A stretch of 28,089 nt of DNA from Proteromonas lacertae. Its lineage: Eukaryota > Sar > Bigyra > Opalinata > Proteromonadidae. Every line of letters begins with the position of its first letter. Position 1 is the stretch's first letter. Below the pieces are notes generated by a model. That model did no database searches and was not told the DNA's origin. It was given only the letters and a program-made list of their open reading frames with translations. Positions 1-10,900 of this stretch are shown here, piece after piece. The DNA is taken from positions 1-28,089 of the forward strand of contig NGBS01000098.1 of the NCBI GenBank assembly GCA_002245135.1, in the 5' to 3' direction. The translations under genes and the position numbers were made by a program.

Positions 1-3000
1 AATTTCAAATATTGATAGTGGACAACATAGTTGTATTTTGTTGTTAAATCACATACTATTTTAGGAACATTTGACTTTAACTTTTTGACTTTATATTTTT
101 ATCAATATATTTTTAACTTCTGAAACTAATCCTAAAGACTCTGCCCATTTCTTTTGTATTTCAGATAAATTATCATAGTCAACTATTTTTCTTTCAGGTA
201 ACAAAGGATATTCAGCAAATTTTTTTCTTTCATCACTATTACTAGAGGAGAAATATCTACTTCCAGAATATATCCATACATATTTTTATTAATCCATTCT
301 GTATTGTAATATTTTTCTCTTTGTTCTTCATAGTAATGTAATGATAATATTTTCTTTACATTTTCAGTAGTTGGTTCAATCCATTCAAATTCACCATATG
401 GTAACTTCATACTAGCCATAGTACTTGAATATAAAGAATTATATCCATATACATAATATATGTTTGATTATCTGGATTCTGTACTTCCTTTTTATTTTTC
501 TCTTGCCATTGTGGTTGATAATGATTCCAAGACTCTGCATATCTCATACTACCAACCATAGAAATCCCACCTATTAATCCAGAATGTATAAAGTCATAAA
601 TATCAGAGTCACTTATTAAATCAATTATTACATCACAATTTTTAAGGAATATACTCCAAGATAAACCAACAATGCCATAATGGATCTAAAGTAAAATTAT
701 TCCATATAACATCTCTAAAATGTTCAAATACACATGTTAATGTAAGAACATCTAATCTGAGATAAAATAAATTGTAGTCCATTAAGTTATCACATCTAAT
801 AACTTTCCATAAAGCCTGACAGCTAGCATATTCAACATCTGTTACAGTATTATCATCTTTTAACTTCGAATAGAATGCTTCTTTAGGAGGTAGTTCAAAT
901 GTATTGAAATATTTAGATAATGAGTCCACATATTCATATGGAAAATATCCTTTAGATAAACACCATTTATGGATAAAAGCATCAATATTCATATCATGAT
1001 CCAATTTACCAGGAGCAGAATAATTTTTATAGATATCTTCATATACATAACTGAAATATTTTTGATAATTTCCATTATCTCTTTTTGCTTGAGTATATAA
1101 TGACTTTGTTAAAGAGTCTAAAGAACTTGGTAAGAATTGATATGAGTCCATAAAGTATAATTTGTTGAACTTTATTAATAAATATTTATTATCTGTTTTG
1201 GGTAATACTGATAATTGTGATTTATATTGTTTTTTGTTTTTATATTTTCTTATTTTGCCATCTTTACATTTAATAATTCTATAAGCAGATTGTTCATCTA
1301 TTTCATCTATAACATCTTCTGCATTTCTAGGACTATCTCTTCTTAACATTTCTTCTAATTCTAATAATGCATTAACTTCTTCATTATTAATTTGTATTAC
1401 TTCACTTTCAGCTTCTTGAGTTTCCATATCGCTTAAAGAATCATGTAATGGACTCATACTGAAATTATTATCTATTTCTTGTTGTTTTTCTTTTCTCAAC
1501 TCTTTTACATAATCTTTTATTTTATTTGCTGTTATAAAGCCATTAGTATAAGGAGGTAATGGAGTAAATGTATCACTATCTTGATGTGGAACAGGAATAG
1601 AATTAGTATTACTAGTATTATTATCTTCTTCTTCTTCAGTATCACTATCAGATTCAGTATCTGAAGCATAATTTACATTAGGATCAATATTATTTTCTTT
1701 ACAAAATTCATCTCTTAACTTATTATCCCATCTGGACAATCCTCTAATAATGAAATTATTGTCATAATTTTTGGAATTATGAGCAATACAAGGGATTGGC
1801 ATATTATTTAAACATACATGGAAGTTACAATTAATACATATTCTACCTATATATTGTCCACTAAAGTGGTCGTGGTGTAAAACAGGTTTCTTATTCTTAT
1901 TTCTATAATCAAATGGTTCTTTACAGTATATGCAATAATTCAATTTATTTTTAGGATCTTCTCTATTATATCCTATCATTTTTTCAGGATTTTTTAATTT
2001 TTCTTCATATAAATCTAATATTTCTTTTTGTATTTCCATAAATTTAGCTATTAATCTATCCTCTAAATCTGTTTCATTATCTTTAGGTGTTTTAAAATCA
2101 TACTCAATTTTATTAGGATATATATTAGGATATTTAGATACAACATATAAACACCAACTGGATAATATATGTTTTGATAAAATACCTTTCTCATTTAAAA
2201 TTGGATTTGTTACTTTCTCCTGATAAACTTCAGTATCCCAATATATTACTATAGGTATTCATATATTTAAAGTTCTTAAATTCTAATTGAATATTTTTCT
2301 CAGGGAAATTTCTTATAATACCTTTATGTTGTTGACAATTATATTTTTCATGTTGTATTCTTTTTTCATCTGTTGATAATAAAGCAAAACAATAATTACA
2401 TCTAGGATAACCATTTTTACACTTCTTTCCTTTAGGTAATAATATTACATTTAATTTTGTAATAGTAGAATAATGTTTATCATTATATAATAAATTCACA
2501 TGTGGATAATTATTGAACTTATCTATATGTGTTACATATATAGGAACTACTTCTTTATCTGTTATTTTGAATATATTTAATGTTATATGATTTATTGTTT
2601 CAAATTCATGAATTTGTTTTTTATGTTTAATAGGATCTACTGGGAAATATAACATACTATAATTGTAGTTAACTCTAATATAATCTTTATATTGTTCTAC
2701 TCTATTTAAATTCTTCTTATTATTATTACCATGAAAAAATGCTGCTGCTATAGCATACAGAAAACATAATTGATCATTTTCTTTATTATTATCTATTGAT
2801 ATAACACATTTTCTATTTCTAATCCAATCTGGAAGTTCTTTATTTTTACCACTACCTGCCATAGCAGTTGCTTTGACTAATTGAACTTCAACTTTACCAA
2901 CATGTCTAAATTTTAATCTTGATTTTTCAGTATGCCATAAAGGTCCCATTTCTGTTCTTATTCTATCTTTTAATATTTTATGTGCAACATTCATTTCTGA

Positions 3001-3879
3001 TTCTGTAATAACTACAGGTTTGCATTCTAAATAAACCCAATTTGTAATTTTATTACCATTTGGATTATTATAATCTGGATCGTCTGCTCCTATATAACCA
3101 CTTCTAAAACTTAATGTTACTTTTATATATTTAACATCTTCTAAATATTCTCTTATTTTAGTAATTAATGGGCTATCTGGTTGTGTAATTAATTCAATTA
3201 CAGCATCTGGATCTTTTCCTTCTACTCTATCTAAAAAGTTAATTTGATATGTTCTACTATAATTATCTGTACTTCTCTGAATTAAGTCCATATAATATAA
3301 TCTCTTTTCATATGGTAATTTTAATAATTTAGTAGGATGATTTTCTAATATATCACTTGCTTCTCTTAAATCTCTTTCTTCTTGATAAGATAAATTTAAA
3401 TCTGCTACTCTATTACGCTGTTGTGCATTTGGTGGAGGTTGATTAACAACAACAACAGGTTGATTTGGATTAGGATTAGGATTAGGCATTGGAACCTGCA
3501 TACCTCCTTTTCTTTGTATTTTTGGAGGACTTATGTTTTCGAAATCTAATCTTCTCTTGGGAGGTGGTGTTACAAATCCTGGTTCAGGAATATTAATTTG
3601 AGGTGTTGAATCTACTTCTATATTTCCAGGATAATAATTGAAACCAGGATTAGTATTTGTAACTAGATTTCTTGGTGGAACATAATTTCTAACTACTGGA
3701 ATATTTTGAATAGGTGGAGGTGATTCATACATATTAGGAGGTGCCATACCTGGATATGGCATTGGCATGGGATTAAATCCATAATTTTGTGGAGGAGGAA
3801 TATAAGGTGCTCCAAATGGTGGTGGACTATAATAATTAAAGTTTGAATAATAATAATAAGGAGGGATGAAAGGGTTCAT
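1..3879 (-). pseudogene. pPolB: Protein-primed DNA polymerase B (pPolB), partial and broken
   Basis: This would replicate the element by protein-primed synthesis. From the start at 3879 there is a Pro/Tyr-rich leader. An OTU-like module follows, with a DxxCF-type motif (QLCFLYAI, near 2740-2815) and HYSTI (near 2470), then a zinc finger CNYC..H..C (near 2335-2425). The polymerase begins with CIYC and HHDHFSGQYIG (near 1855-1950), the exonuclease motif HNSKNYDNNFII (near 1735-1790), FMDSYQFLPSSL (near 1120-1155), FPYEYVDSL and DYNLFYLRLDVLTL (near 740-940). The start of the palm, with LPYGEFEW, lies near 370-400. This order matches DNA_pol_B_2 polymerases of Polintons. The C-terminal catalytic part is beyond position 1. 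It is broken, about four or five breaks in this window. Family call is firm; the OTU-like assignment is by motif only. Confidence 0.88.
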
Positions 3880-4122
3880 CTAGAAAATTAAAAATTAATT
3901 TTTTATATTTTAATTATTATTTATTTATTATTTTATTCTTTTAGAAATTTCTTAAAGTTATATATCAATTCTTTTACGACTTATATTTATTATTTTATAT
4001 TATTGTTTTATATTTCTTTCTTTTACTTGAATTATATTATATTCTTTGGATCAGATTTGAATTGGAAGAACAATTTCTATTAGTAGTATATCTAATTAAT
4101 TAATTAATTAATACCAAAAAAT
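3880..4122. promoter_or_regulatory. Divergent intergenic region between pPolB and a small plus-strand gene
   Basis: The 243-bp spacer separates the start of the polymerase (leftward) from the start of the 157-aa gene (rightward), so both promoters should lie here. It is nearly pure A/T, with a TTAA tandem run near 4093-4112 just before the rightward ATG at 4123. No TATATATA tract of the kind found before the capsid-module genes is seen. Promoter role is inferred from position. Confidence 0.4.
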
Positions 4123-4596
4123 ATGAGTAGTTTTGCTAGAGTATATGAATTCTATGTATTCTTTGATGAACTTAAAAATTATATTAGTAGTTTAAATGAT
4201 ATAAGTAGAAGGGTCTATAAATTAAATCTAAGTGAAAATTTTAGTAGTAAAGATAAAACAGATCTAAGAGATAAAATAAAGTCTTTTGTAACTTTCATAC
4301 AAAATATCGAATTGAAATATAACAGAAGTAAAATAGCAACCACATTTAACAAATCTGAATTAACATCTTATAGACTGGATATTATAGAAGACTTAGAAAA
4401 ATTAATTAATAAACTGGACACTTTCTATGTAGAAGATTTTGCATATATTTCTGAAGAAGATTTCAATTTGAATGCAAATACTATTAAAAATTTTAGATAT
4501 ATAAAAAATCATTATCTCTATTTAATCGATACAAATTCAGAATTAAATTCTATATATAATATTTTTAAAAACAGATTGGAAGATGATAAAGACTAA
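4123..4596 (+). CDS. Hypothetical helical protein, 157 aa
   Basis: Intact ORF from an ATG preceded by AATACCAAAAAAT. I do not recognise the family. The sequence is charged and predicted mostly helical, with Leu/Ile heptad-like spacing (for example LDIIEDLEKLINKLD around residues 85-99), no signal peptide, no membrane span and no zinc ligands. It is divergent from the polymerase and ends about 38 bp before the left end of the inserted transposon, so the insertion spared it. It is probably an early accessory gene of the Polinton-like element because of its place beside the polymerase, but a host gene cannot be excluded. Confidence 0.55.
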   Translation: MSSFARVYEFYVFFDELKNYISSLNDISRRVYKLNLSENFSSKDKTDLRDKIKSFVTFIQNIELKYNRSKIATTFNKSELTSYRLDIIEDLEKLINKLDTFYVEDFAYISEEDFNLNANTIKNFRYIKNHYLYLIDTNSELNSIYNIFKNRLEDDKD

Positions 4597-4628
4597 TTAA
4601 TTTGTATTTGATTTTTAACATATTGTTT

Positions 4629-4635
4629 AAACTTG
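4629..4635 (+). repeat. Left target-site duplication AAACTTG
   Basis: AAACTTG at 4629-4635 recurs at 7589-7595, directly outside the inverted repeats. The duplication can be read as 5 bp (AAACT, element starting TGTAGC at 4634) or 7 bp (AAACTTG, element starting TAGC at 4636). The two readings cannot be separated because TG is shared with the terminus. Confidence 0.75.
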
Positions 4636-4681
4636 TAGCACGCGATAAAGAAATCTGCGCGATAAAGGAGTTATAATCTTT
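4634..4681 (+). repeat. Left terminal inverted repeat
   Basis: Begins TGTAGCACGCGATAAAG and runs to about TTATAATCTTT. It matches the reverse complement of 7541-7588 with about five substitutions. CGCGATAAAG occurs twice (4641-4650 and 4658-4667), 17 bp apart, a likely pair of transposase-binding sites. Its GC-rich CGCG tracts stand out sharply from the AT-rich surroundings. Confidence 0.88.
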
Positions 4682-5293
4682 TATGAAAAAGTTGCATTAT
4701 AATCGTAATATAAGTCCTATGTTTTAAGTATATATATTGTTAGTTTGCTATATAAACTACTTTTTTGACATATAAAAACTTTCATAATATGAAAAGAAAA
4801 CACTATTATTAACAAGTAAAATTGACTTATATATTAAATATAATATTAATTTCATTAGATGATGTAAAGAAAAAATGTATCAGTTATACAGGAATTAAGA
4901 ATTATACTCTTTGATTTATTTTTTCAATTTTCAAATTATTTCTCAAGCTCTTTTCTTTATTTGATATATTTGTATAACAAAAAGAAAACCCAAAATTATT
5001 TTACAATATAAGTAATAATAATGTAGATTATGGTTATAACATTGACAATGAAGAAATAAATGATGAAAAAATAAATAAAGATATTAATAGGAATAAGTCA
5101 GTAATAGATAATATCAAACAATCTGTTAATATTAGAATAGAGAAAAAAAGAGTAACATGGTAATGAATTCGATTAAAAAGTAGAGTGAAATTGTTTATGC
5201 TAAGAAAATAAAAAATCAAAAAGATAAAAATGAGTTCAGAATAATCAAAAAGAACAAAATAATTAACATAGTAACAAAGATAACGAAATAAGA

Positions 5294-6803
5294 ATGACTA
5301 ATTCATCGGCAGTGGAAGTCATTCCTATATCAACTGATCTTCAAGAAAAACTCAAAAGAAAAATGGATATTCAATTAGTATTATTATTATTATTTTATTA
5401 AATAGGTCAATCCTCAGAAAAAGAAAAGAAAAACTGATACATACCAAAAAGTTCTATCAGATATCATTAGACATCCTTCTAAAAATGCAGTTTATAACAT
5501 ATTTGGAAAAATTACCTCTGAATATGATGGTAAAGATACTTTAACTGAAGAACAATTAGCAAATGTGATAAAAGTAAGAGATAAAATAGGAAAAAAGGAG
5601 TTAAATATCTATCAAATATGGTATATACTTCAATTATATGATTTTAATGACATTAATCTATTAAGTAACAATATGTTATTATATAATAATAAAAGTATGA
5701 GCATATTAATTAAATCACATCGATGCTATTTAATTATGATAGAAAAGGATAAAGGGATGATTAAAATATATGATTCAATTAATACATATGACTATAATAC
5801 AGATCTTAAATTTATATCCTCAAATATATCAAATCTAAGTAAATATGAAATAAATATAATAAATGTTAGGAACAATTTTCCAGAAGCCACAGATATTGCT
5901 GCTACTGTGACATTTATGATTATGAATTCTGATTACAACAATATTGAAGTATTGGAGTTAGATGTTATTCTCATGAGCGATTTGCTAAGAGAATATATCT
6001 CTAAACTATTAGAATATAAATCTTACAGACTGAAGTTGTCCTGTTTTTACGTCAATATACATGATGATAATGATGGTGATTCTCTATTCTATTCACGCAC
6101 TGAAGAAAATACATTAAATTTTGTCAGATTAATTATAAATCCATACAATTATAATACAATATCACTAAAAGGTAAACAAAAGAACTGTTTCTTAAGACAA
6201 TTTAATATAATAGTTAATCATCTATTATTAAAAGAGAGATTAAAATCGGAAGATCTAGTGTTTTATAAACACTTCATTAATCAGTGTAATGATAATGTAA
6301 TAGATCCAGGTAATATATATAAAAGTGATGAACAGTTACGTTTATTAAGTAAAATAAAGAAAGATGGTATATATTTTTTCCCAGTATGCGACAAAGATTA
6401 TCAACATTGGTCGTTATTTGAAGTTAAATATAATAGTAATAAATATATTAAATATTATATCTATGACAGCTTAAACATTTATAGAGGGGATTATAATGAT
6501 GCAAGAGATAATATTATCTATAGAATATACAGATTTTTTGAGAGTAACGTGGAATTAAGTTACCAAATTATGGAAACTAATGTGAAACAAAGTAATCGTG
6601 ATAAAGTGAATTGTGGGTATTACACCCTCTTTTATTTGGGATGTAGAATGAAAAACATAAGGATAGATGAAATACAGAATATAGAGAGTTTTAATATTAA
6701 TTATTTTATAGAAGATTTATTCTCTGCTATGAGTAAACTGACTGTGGAAGAAAAAGCTAAGTTTTACAAGAATTACCAAAAGAATACCTTACATCGTTTT
6801 TAA
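5294..6803 (+). CDS. Ulp1-like (C48-type) cysteine protease of the nested transposon
   Basis: The C-terminal 150 residues show the Ulp1/adenain-fold triad: His in DYQHWSLFEV (codon 6405-6407), Asp in YYIYDSLNIY (6465-6467), and Cys in KVNCGYYTLF (6612-6614), with a Gln upstream in VKQSNRD. Such enzymes cleave SUMO-like or other peptide bonds; the role in transposons is not established. The long frame is open from 5439 to 6803 but has no early ATG. Upstream, an ATG at 5294 opens a coding-like frame that would join it if 5378-5405 (28 nt, GTATTA...AATAG) is removed as a short intron, giving about 493 aa. Alternatively the TTA microsatellite there has slipped. Coding-like sequence further upstream (about 5018-5163) may be more N-terminus. 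Confidence 0.75.
5378..5405 (+). other. Candidate 28-nt intron in the Ulp1-like gene
   Basis: The segment starts GTATT, ends AATAG and consists mostly of TTA repeats. Its removal leaves one continuous frame across the boundary (ending ..DIQL, resuming VNPQKKK). Introns this small are reported in some protists, including trichomonads. Microsatellite length change is the competing explanation. Confidence 0.4.
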
Positions 6804-7540
6804 ATCTCAGTAACGATATAATAATTACCTCATTCATAATCACTTTTGTTTTACAATATCGTTATTACAGTTTAAAAATGAAATAATAAAATATATTATC
6901 TAATTAATATATTGAATTACAATAATTAACAATAATTAACGACTTTATAAACATTCATAATCATAAACAACAGTTTATTTGTAAAAAAAATAATAGAGAA
7001 AATAATAAATAAATAAGAAAATAGTAAAGTAGAAATTTTCTTTTTACTTCCTCTATTATTTGATTAAACACTTTGAATAGGATAATAAGAATAACAAGAT
7101 ATTATTACAACAGAAAATTCATAAATGAACTATTCTAATGATATTATTACAGAATTGTAAAAATGATACTTACAACTATTTATTATTCTTCTTTTTTATA
7201 TACCTAATAAGTATGTTACAGCAATATTAATCTACACATATATTAAGAAGTACTAAAATATTTCTTATTAAAAAGAAATTTTAATTTTTGAACAAAAATA
7301 TGGGCGTAAAAATAAAGGAATTTGATATTATTTTTTAAATTTTCTCAACATCAAAATTGATTTATATAAAAATATTTCGTAATATACTTAGTTAATATAA
7401 GTAGTTTTAATATATGTTATAATATGATATATGCTACTCTATTGTCTGATATCGCCTCATTTAACATAAATTATATTTATAACATATGGTATGTAAAGTA
7501 TACGAAGTATATATTGTAAATATAGTATTAGTTTAAAAGG
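6804..7540. other. Gene-free right part of the nested transposon
   Basis: About 740 bp of AT-rich DNA without a supportable ORF. A 9-bp perfect inverted repeat (TAACGATAT 6811-6819, ATATCGTTA 6856-6864) lies directly after the protease stop and could form a 3' hairpin. A short tandem AACAATAATT occurs near 6918-6940. No transposase remnant could be recognised. Confidence 0.5.
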
Positions 7541-7588
7541 AAAGTTTATAACTCCTTTATCGCGCAAATTTCTTTATCGCGCGCGACA
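7541..7588 (-). repeat. Right terminal inverted repeat
   Basis: Read on the minus strand it begins TGTCGCGCGCGATAAAG and continues to TTATAAACTTT, mirroring 4634-4681. The two CGCGATAAAG copies are also present here. It supplies the last 13 codons and the stop of the interrupted minus-strand ORF at 7546-7872. Confidence 0.88.
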
Positions 7589-7872
7589 AAACTTGGTATT
7601 ATTTCATTTAATTGTTTTTCTAATTCTTTTTGTAAATATTGACTTGCTATTTTTTTCCCTTCTAATCTTCCTATTTGATGTAATACCATATCATCTAATC
7701 CTAAATGATATTCTTCATTTAATTCTTTTAATTTTAATATAATCTCACATGCTATTTTAATTGATGTTTGATAGTCATTGCTCCCATCATCTTTCTTATT
7801 GAGATATACATTACACATTTCATATAAAGAATCAAATCCATTTTCTGCTTCTTCTTTAATTAGATTATCCAT
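7546..7872 (-). pseudogene. Small unknown gene interrupted by the transposon
   Basis: The ORF starts at an ATG at 7872 and reads 95 residues of charged, helical protein (MDNLIKEEAENGFDSLYEM at the start, QYLQKELEKQLNEIIPSF at the end). It then enters the right TIR, which gives VARDKEICAIKEL and a stop. The tail is therefore transposon sequence, and the gene's own 3' end lies on the other side of the insertion. I do not recognise the family: no signal peptide, membrane segment or metal site is present. It begins about 70 bp downstream of the end of the large surface-protein gene on the same strand. It is probably an accessory gene of the Polinton-like element. Confidence 0.6.
7589..7595 (+). 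repeat. Right target-site duplication AAACTTG
   Basis: Direct copy of 4629-4635, immediately outside the right TIR. Together the pair supports a single insertion event. Confidence 0.75.
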
Positions 7873-7913
7873 ATATGAAATTAGAATATTCTAGAAAATG
7901 CAAAAGAAAATTA

Positions 7914-7935
7914 TGACCTAATATGACATAGGTCA
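7914..7935. repeat. Short inverted repeat TGACCTA/TAGGTCA
   Basis: Seven-base perfect arms (7914-7920 and 7929-7935) with an 8-base loop lie between the end of the surface-protein gene and the start of the small gene at 7872. It could be an mRNA 3' hairpin or a protein-binding palindrome; nothing in the sequence decides. Confidence 0.4.
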
Positions 7936-7942
7936 CATATTT

Positions 7943-10900
7943 TTAAAAAGTTTGGTTTGGTGTGCCAGGAGCCCGAGTCATACGGCTCGGTGTGCCAGAA
8001 CCTTTATTTACTATTATTATTCCTGTTGCTACTGATAACTCTTTTATTACTGTTGAATCAGGAATTACTGGATCATCATTCTCTTCAACAGTAAATGCCA
8101 TTGTAAATGAAATAGTTTTTCCATTTGATACTGTTATTGTATAATTTGTTGACCTACTTTCAGATTTGGCATAACCATTAAAAGCTCCTGTTTTTTCATT
8201 CATTGAAATATCTGATGGTAATGAAGGACTAATTGAGTAAACTAAATTTGAACCACTAACTGTGAAATATAATACATTGTTTAATTCTTCACCTGCTTTT
8301 ACTGTTACTGACTCATTTTTACTTACTAAAATTGGAATATCAGAAACTACGATTGAAACTGGAATATCTTTTGAAATAGTATGACTATTAGCTTTGCATG
8401 AAAATGTATAAGTTTCAGCTGATTGAACTGAAGCAGTAACTCTTCCGCTCATTAAACCAGTCATTTTATCATAAGTTAGATCTTTTGGTAAATCTTTATT
8501 TACATTATATGTTAATTCTTTTGCATAACATAATAATGGATAATGCCCATCATATTTGTACATATAAATTAATTCTAATTTATCATCACTATTTGCAACA
8601 ACTGGATCATCAGGTAAATCAATTATAAATCTTATAGTTTTTATTACTTCTTGATTTGAATTTTTAACAATTATTGAATACATACTATTATCTACTATTG
8701 TTGGCTTTCCACTAATTAAACCGCTTGATGAATCAATTTTAAGACCATATGGAAGAGTTATTGCAGAATATATAACAGAAGTTGGACTTTCTACCCACAA
8801 AATTTGTAATCCATTGTATTCACTATACACTGTCATATTTACTTCACCAGTATAATTCCAAACAAGAAGATCAGATGTTGGATTCACGATTATAGTCATA
8901 GATAATTGACCTGTACCGTAATTGTTTTGCGCAGTAAATGTTATTGAATGTGTAGCACCTTTATATGCCATTCCAGTTAATAAACCAGTAGATGTGCTAA
9001 ATTCCATTCCTGGGATAAATTCTCCATTCGAACATGATGAACATATAAATCCATATGTGTCTACATTTCCAGATACTTCAAATATTGCTTCATTTGTATA
9101 ATAACGACCTGCATCTAAAGAGATAGTTGTTAGGGAGGTAATAAAAACTGGTAATTCATTACATGTTGAATTATTTTCTACCCAAACAGCATAATTTGAA
9201 CAATAAAAATATCTTTCACCTAATCCACCACCAGAACAATTGCTTTTGAAAAAGGTATTCGAATCACCTTCAGGAAGCTCTTGAGCTATATTTGTTGGAC
9301 ATTTCTTATTACGACATAAACGATAATTAATTTCATTTACTCTCATTCCTTTAGAAGTACTAGATCCTTGATTGGATTTTGGTATATCAATTCTAACATC
9401 TGTGTATAATGTATAAGGATCAACATTAAATGTAGCAATACTTGGTTTATTCTTTTTCATTTCAATATAAGATACTGGATTCATTTCTCCTAAATTGTAT
9501 GTTACTGATCCAACTTTCCCTGTTAGTGACACTTGGGTTAGATAATTAATGTAAGATGCTACATCACTTACTATTTTAAATTGATTAAACGAATAATAAT
9601 TATTTCTACCAAATGTATAATCAGCATAAGATTGACCACTTACTGTACCATAATCATCCAGCCAAACTGTATCATCATTAATATCAAATGCAGCATCAGC
9701 ACAATTATATCCTTTACAATAAGATTCGCTTGATGAAGATGCAATACCTCCTCCATATAAAGTGATTAGAATACAATCTTCATCATCATCACCATCTAAT
9801 GGAAATAAAAAGAATTTATCCTCATTTGGGAAATTTTCATCAGTTGGAGATCTATGAATTTCTATTGATATAATGGCTGTAGTATTTAAATCATCTATTG
9901 GTAATATAAATTTATCTTGTTGTGGTATTTCATATGTACTGTCTCCTTGAGTGTTTTGATTAATATCTCCACTTCCTAAATTATCTCGGAATATTTCTCT
10001 TCCATTTATTCTTATAATTACACCAGATTTATGAGTAAATCTAATAAAATATCCTGAATATTTATTATAATCACTAAATATTAATGGATATCTTAAGTAA
10101 TAAGTTGGATTAGATGAAGTAGCTTTATTAAGTTCATTTATTCTAGATGATGGCCATGATGAAGTAAAATTATTTAACATCCAATTTTCTTGATACATTT
10201 GACTATATTCCCACTTAGTATGTGTATCCATAAGATAAGATACTATATAATAATAATAAATTTATATTTATACAATCCATTGTTATATCTTTCTTAGCAT
10301 CATCATTCATATTTATAGTATATTTTCCTATCATTGAATCACCTGCATATAATGTTGCTGTTGAACCACCCCAACCATAAGTTGTATAATCAACTAGTCT
10401 TAATGTATACCATCCTTTTGTAAGACACATTTTAATTGTATAGTCTGTATTAGCTTCAAATGTACCTTGAATTCGATTAAATATAATATTCCCATTTGAA
10501 TCCATCAATTCATAACCTACTCTTTCTGGATATTCATTTATTGACATCTTTAAACCAAATAAGAACTTTTCAGCATTTTCACAATCATCTTCTTCAGTAT
10601 TTGGTATTACATGCACTAACATATCAAATGTAGCTTTTCCTTTGCCATTAGTAGCAGTAATTGTATATTTCGTTGAATTTGTTAAACTTCTTGCTCTTCC
10701 ATATATTCTAATGGACGAAGCATTGCTTCTATATGTAATTCTGAATTTAATTCTTCTATTGGACTACCTGAAAGTGTACTTGATTTCCAATCATAACTAA
10801 AACCAACAGGTATATTATCTAATCTAAATGATATAACATAACCTTGTTCAATATGAAATTGTAAAGAATAAAATTTACCAACTATTAAAGATATTGTTTC

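Larger units (their letters stand above)
4634..7588 (+). mobile_element. DNA transposon with Ulp1-like protease, nested in the Polinton-like element
   Basis: The element is bounded by near-identical inverted repeats (4634-4681 and 7541-7588) and by the direct repeat AAACT(TG) on both outer sides, which marks it as a transposed unit. It is about 2.95 kb. The only convincing gene is a Ulp1/C48-like cysteine protease on the plus strand; no transposase is seen, so it is likely non-autonomous or its transposase has been lost. Ulp1-like proteases are known passengers or components of MULE and Zisupton/KDZ-type DNA transposons. Neither the TIR nor the short duplication lets me assign a superfamily here. 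It sits in a small minus-strand gene and is therefore younger than its host element. Confidence 0.85.

Noticed and set aside
5034-5219. Minus-strand 61-aa hydrophobic ORF in the transposon
   Set aside because: It is antisense to an Asn/Lys/Ile-rich plus-strand coding-like stretch and looks like noise.
7962-8144. Plus-strand 60-aa ORF over the GC-rich patch
   Set aside because: Antisense to the well-supported Ig-like frame; nothing recognisable in the product.
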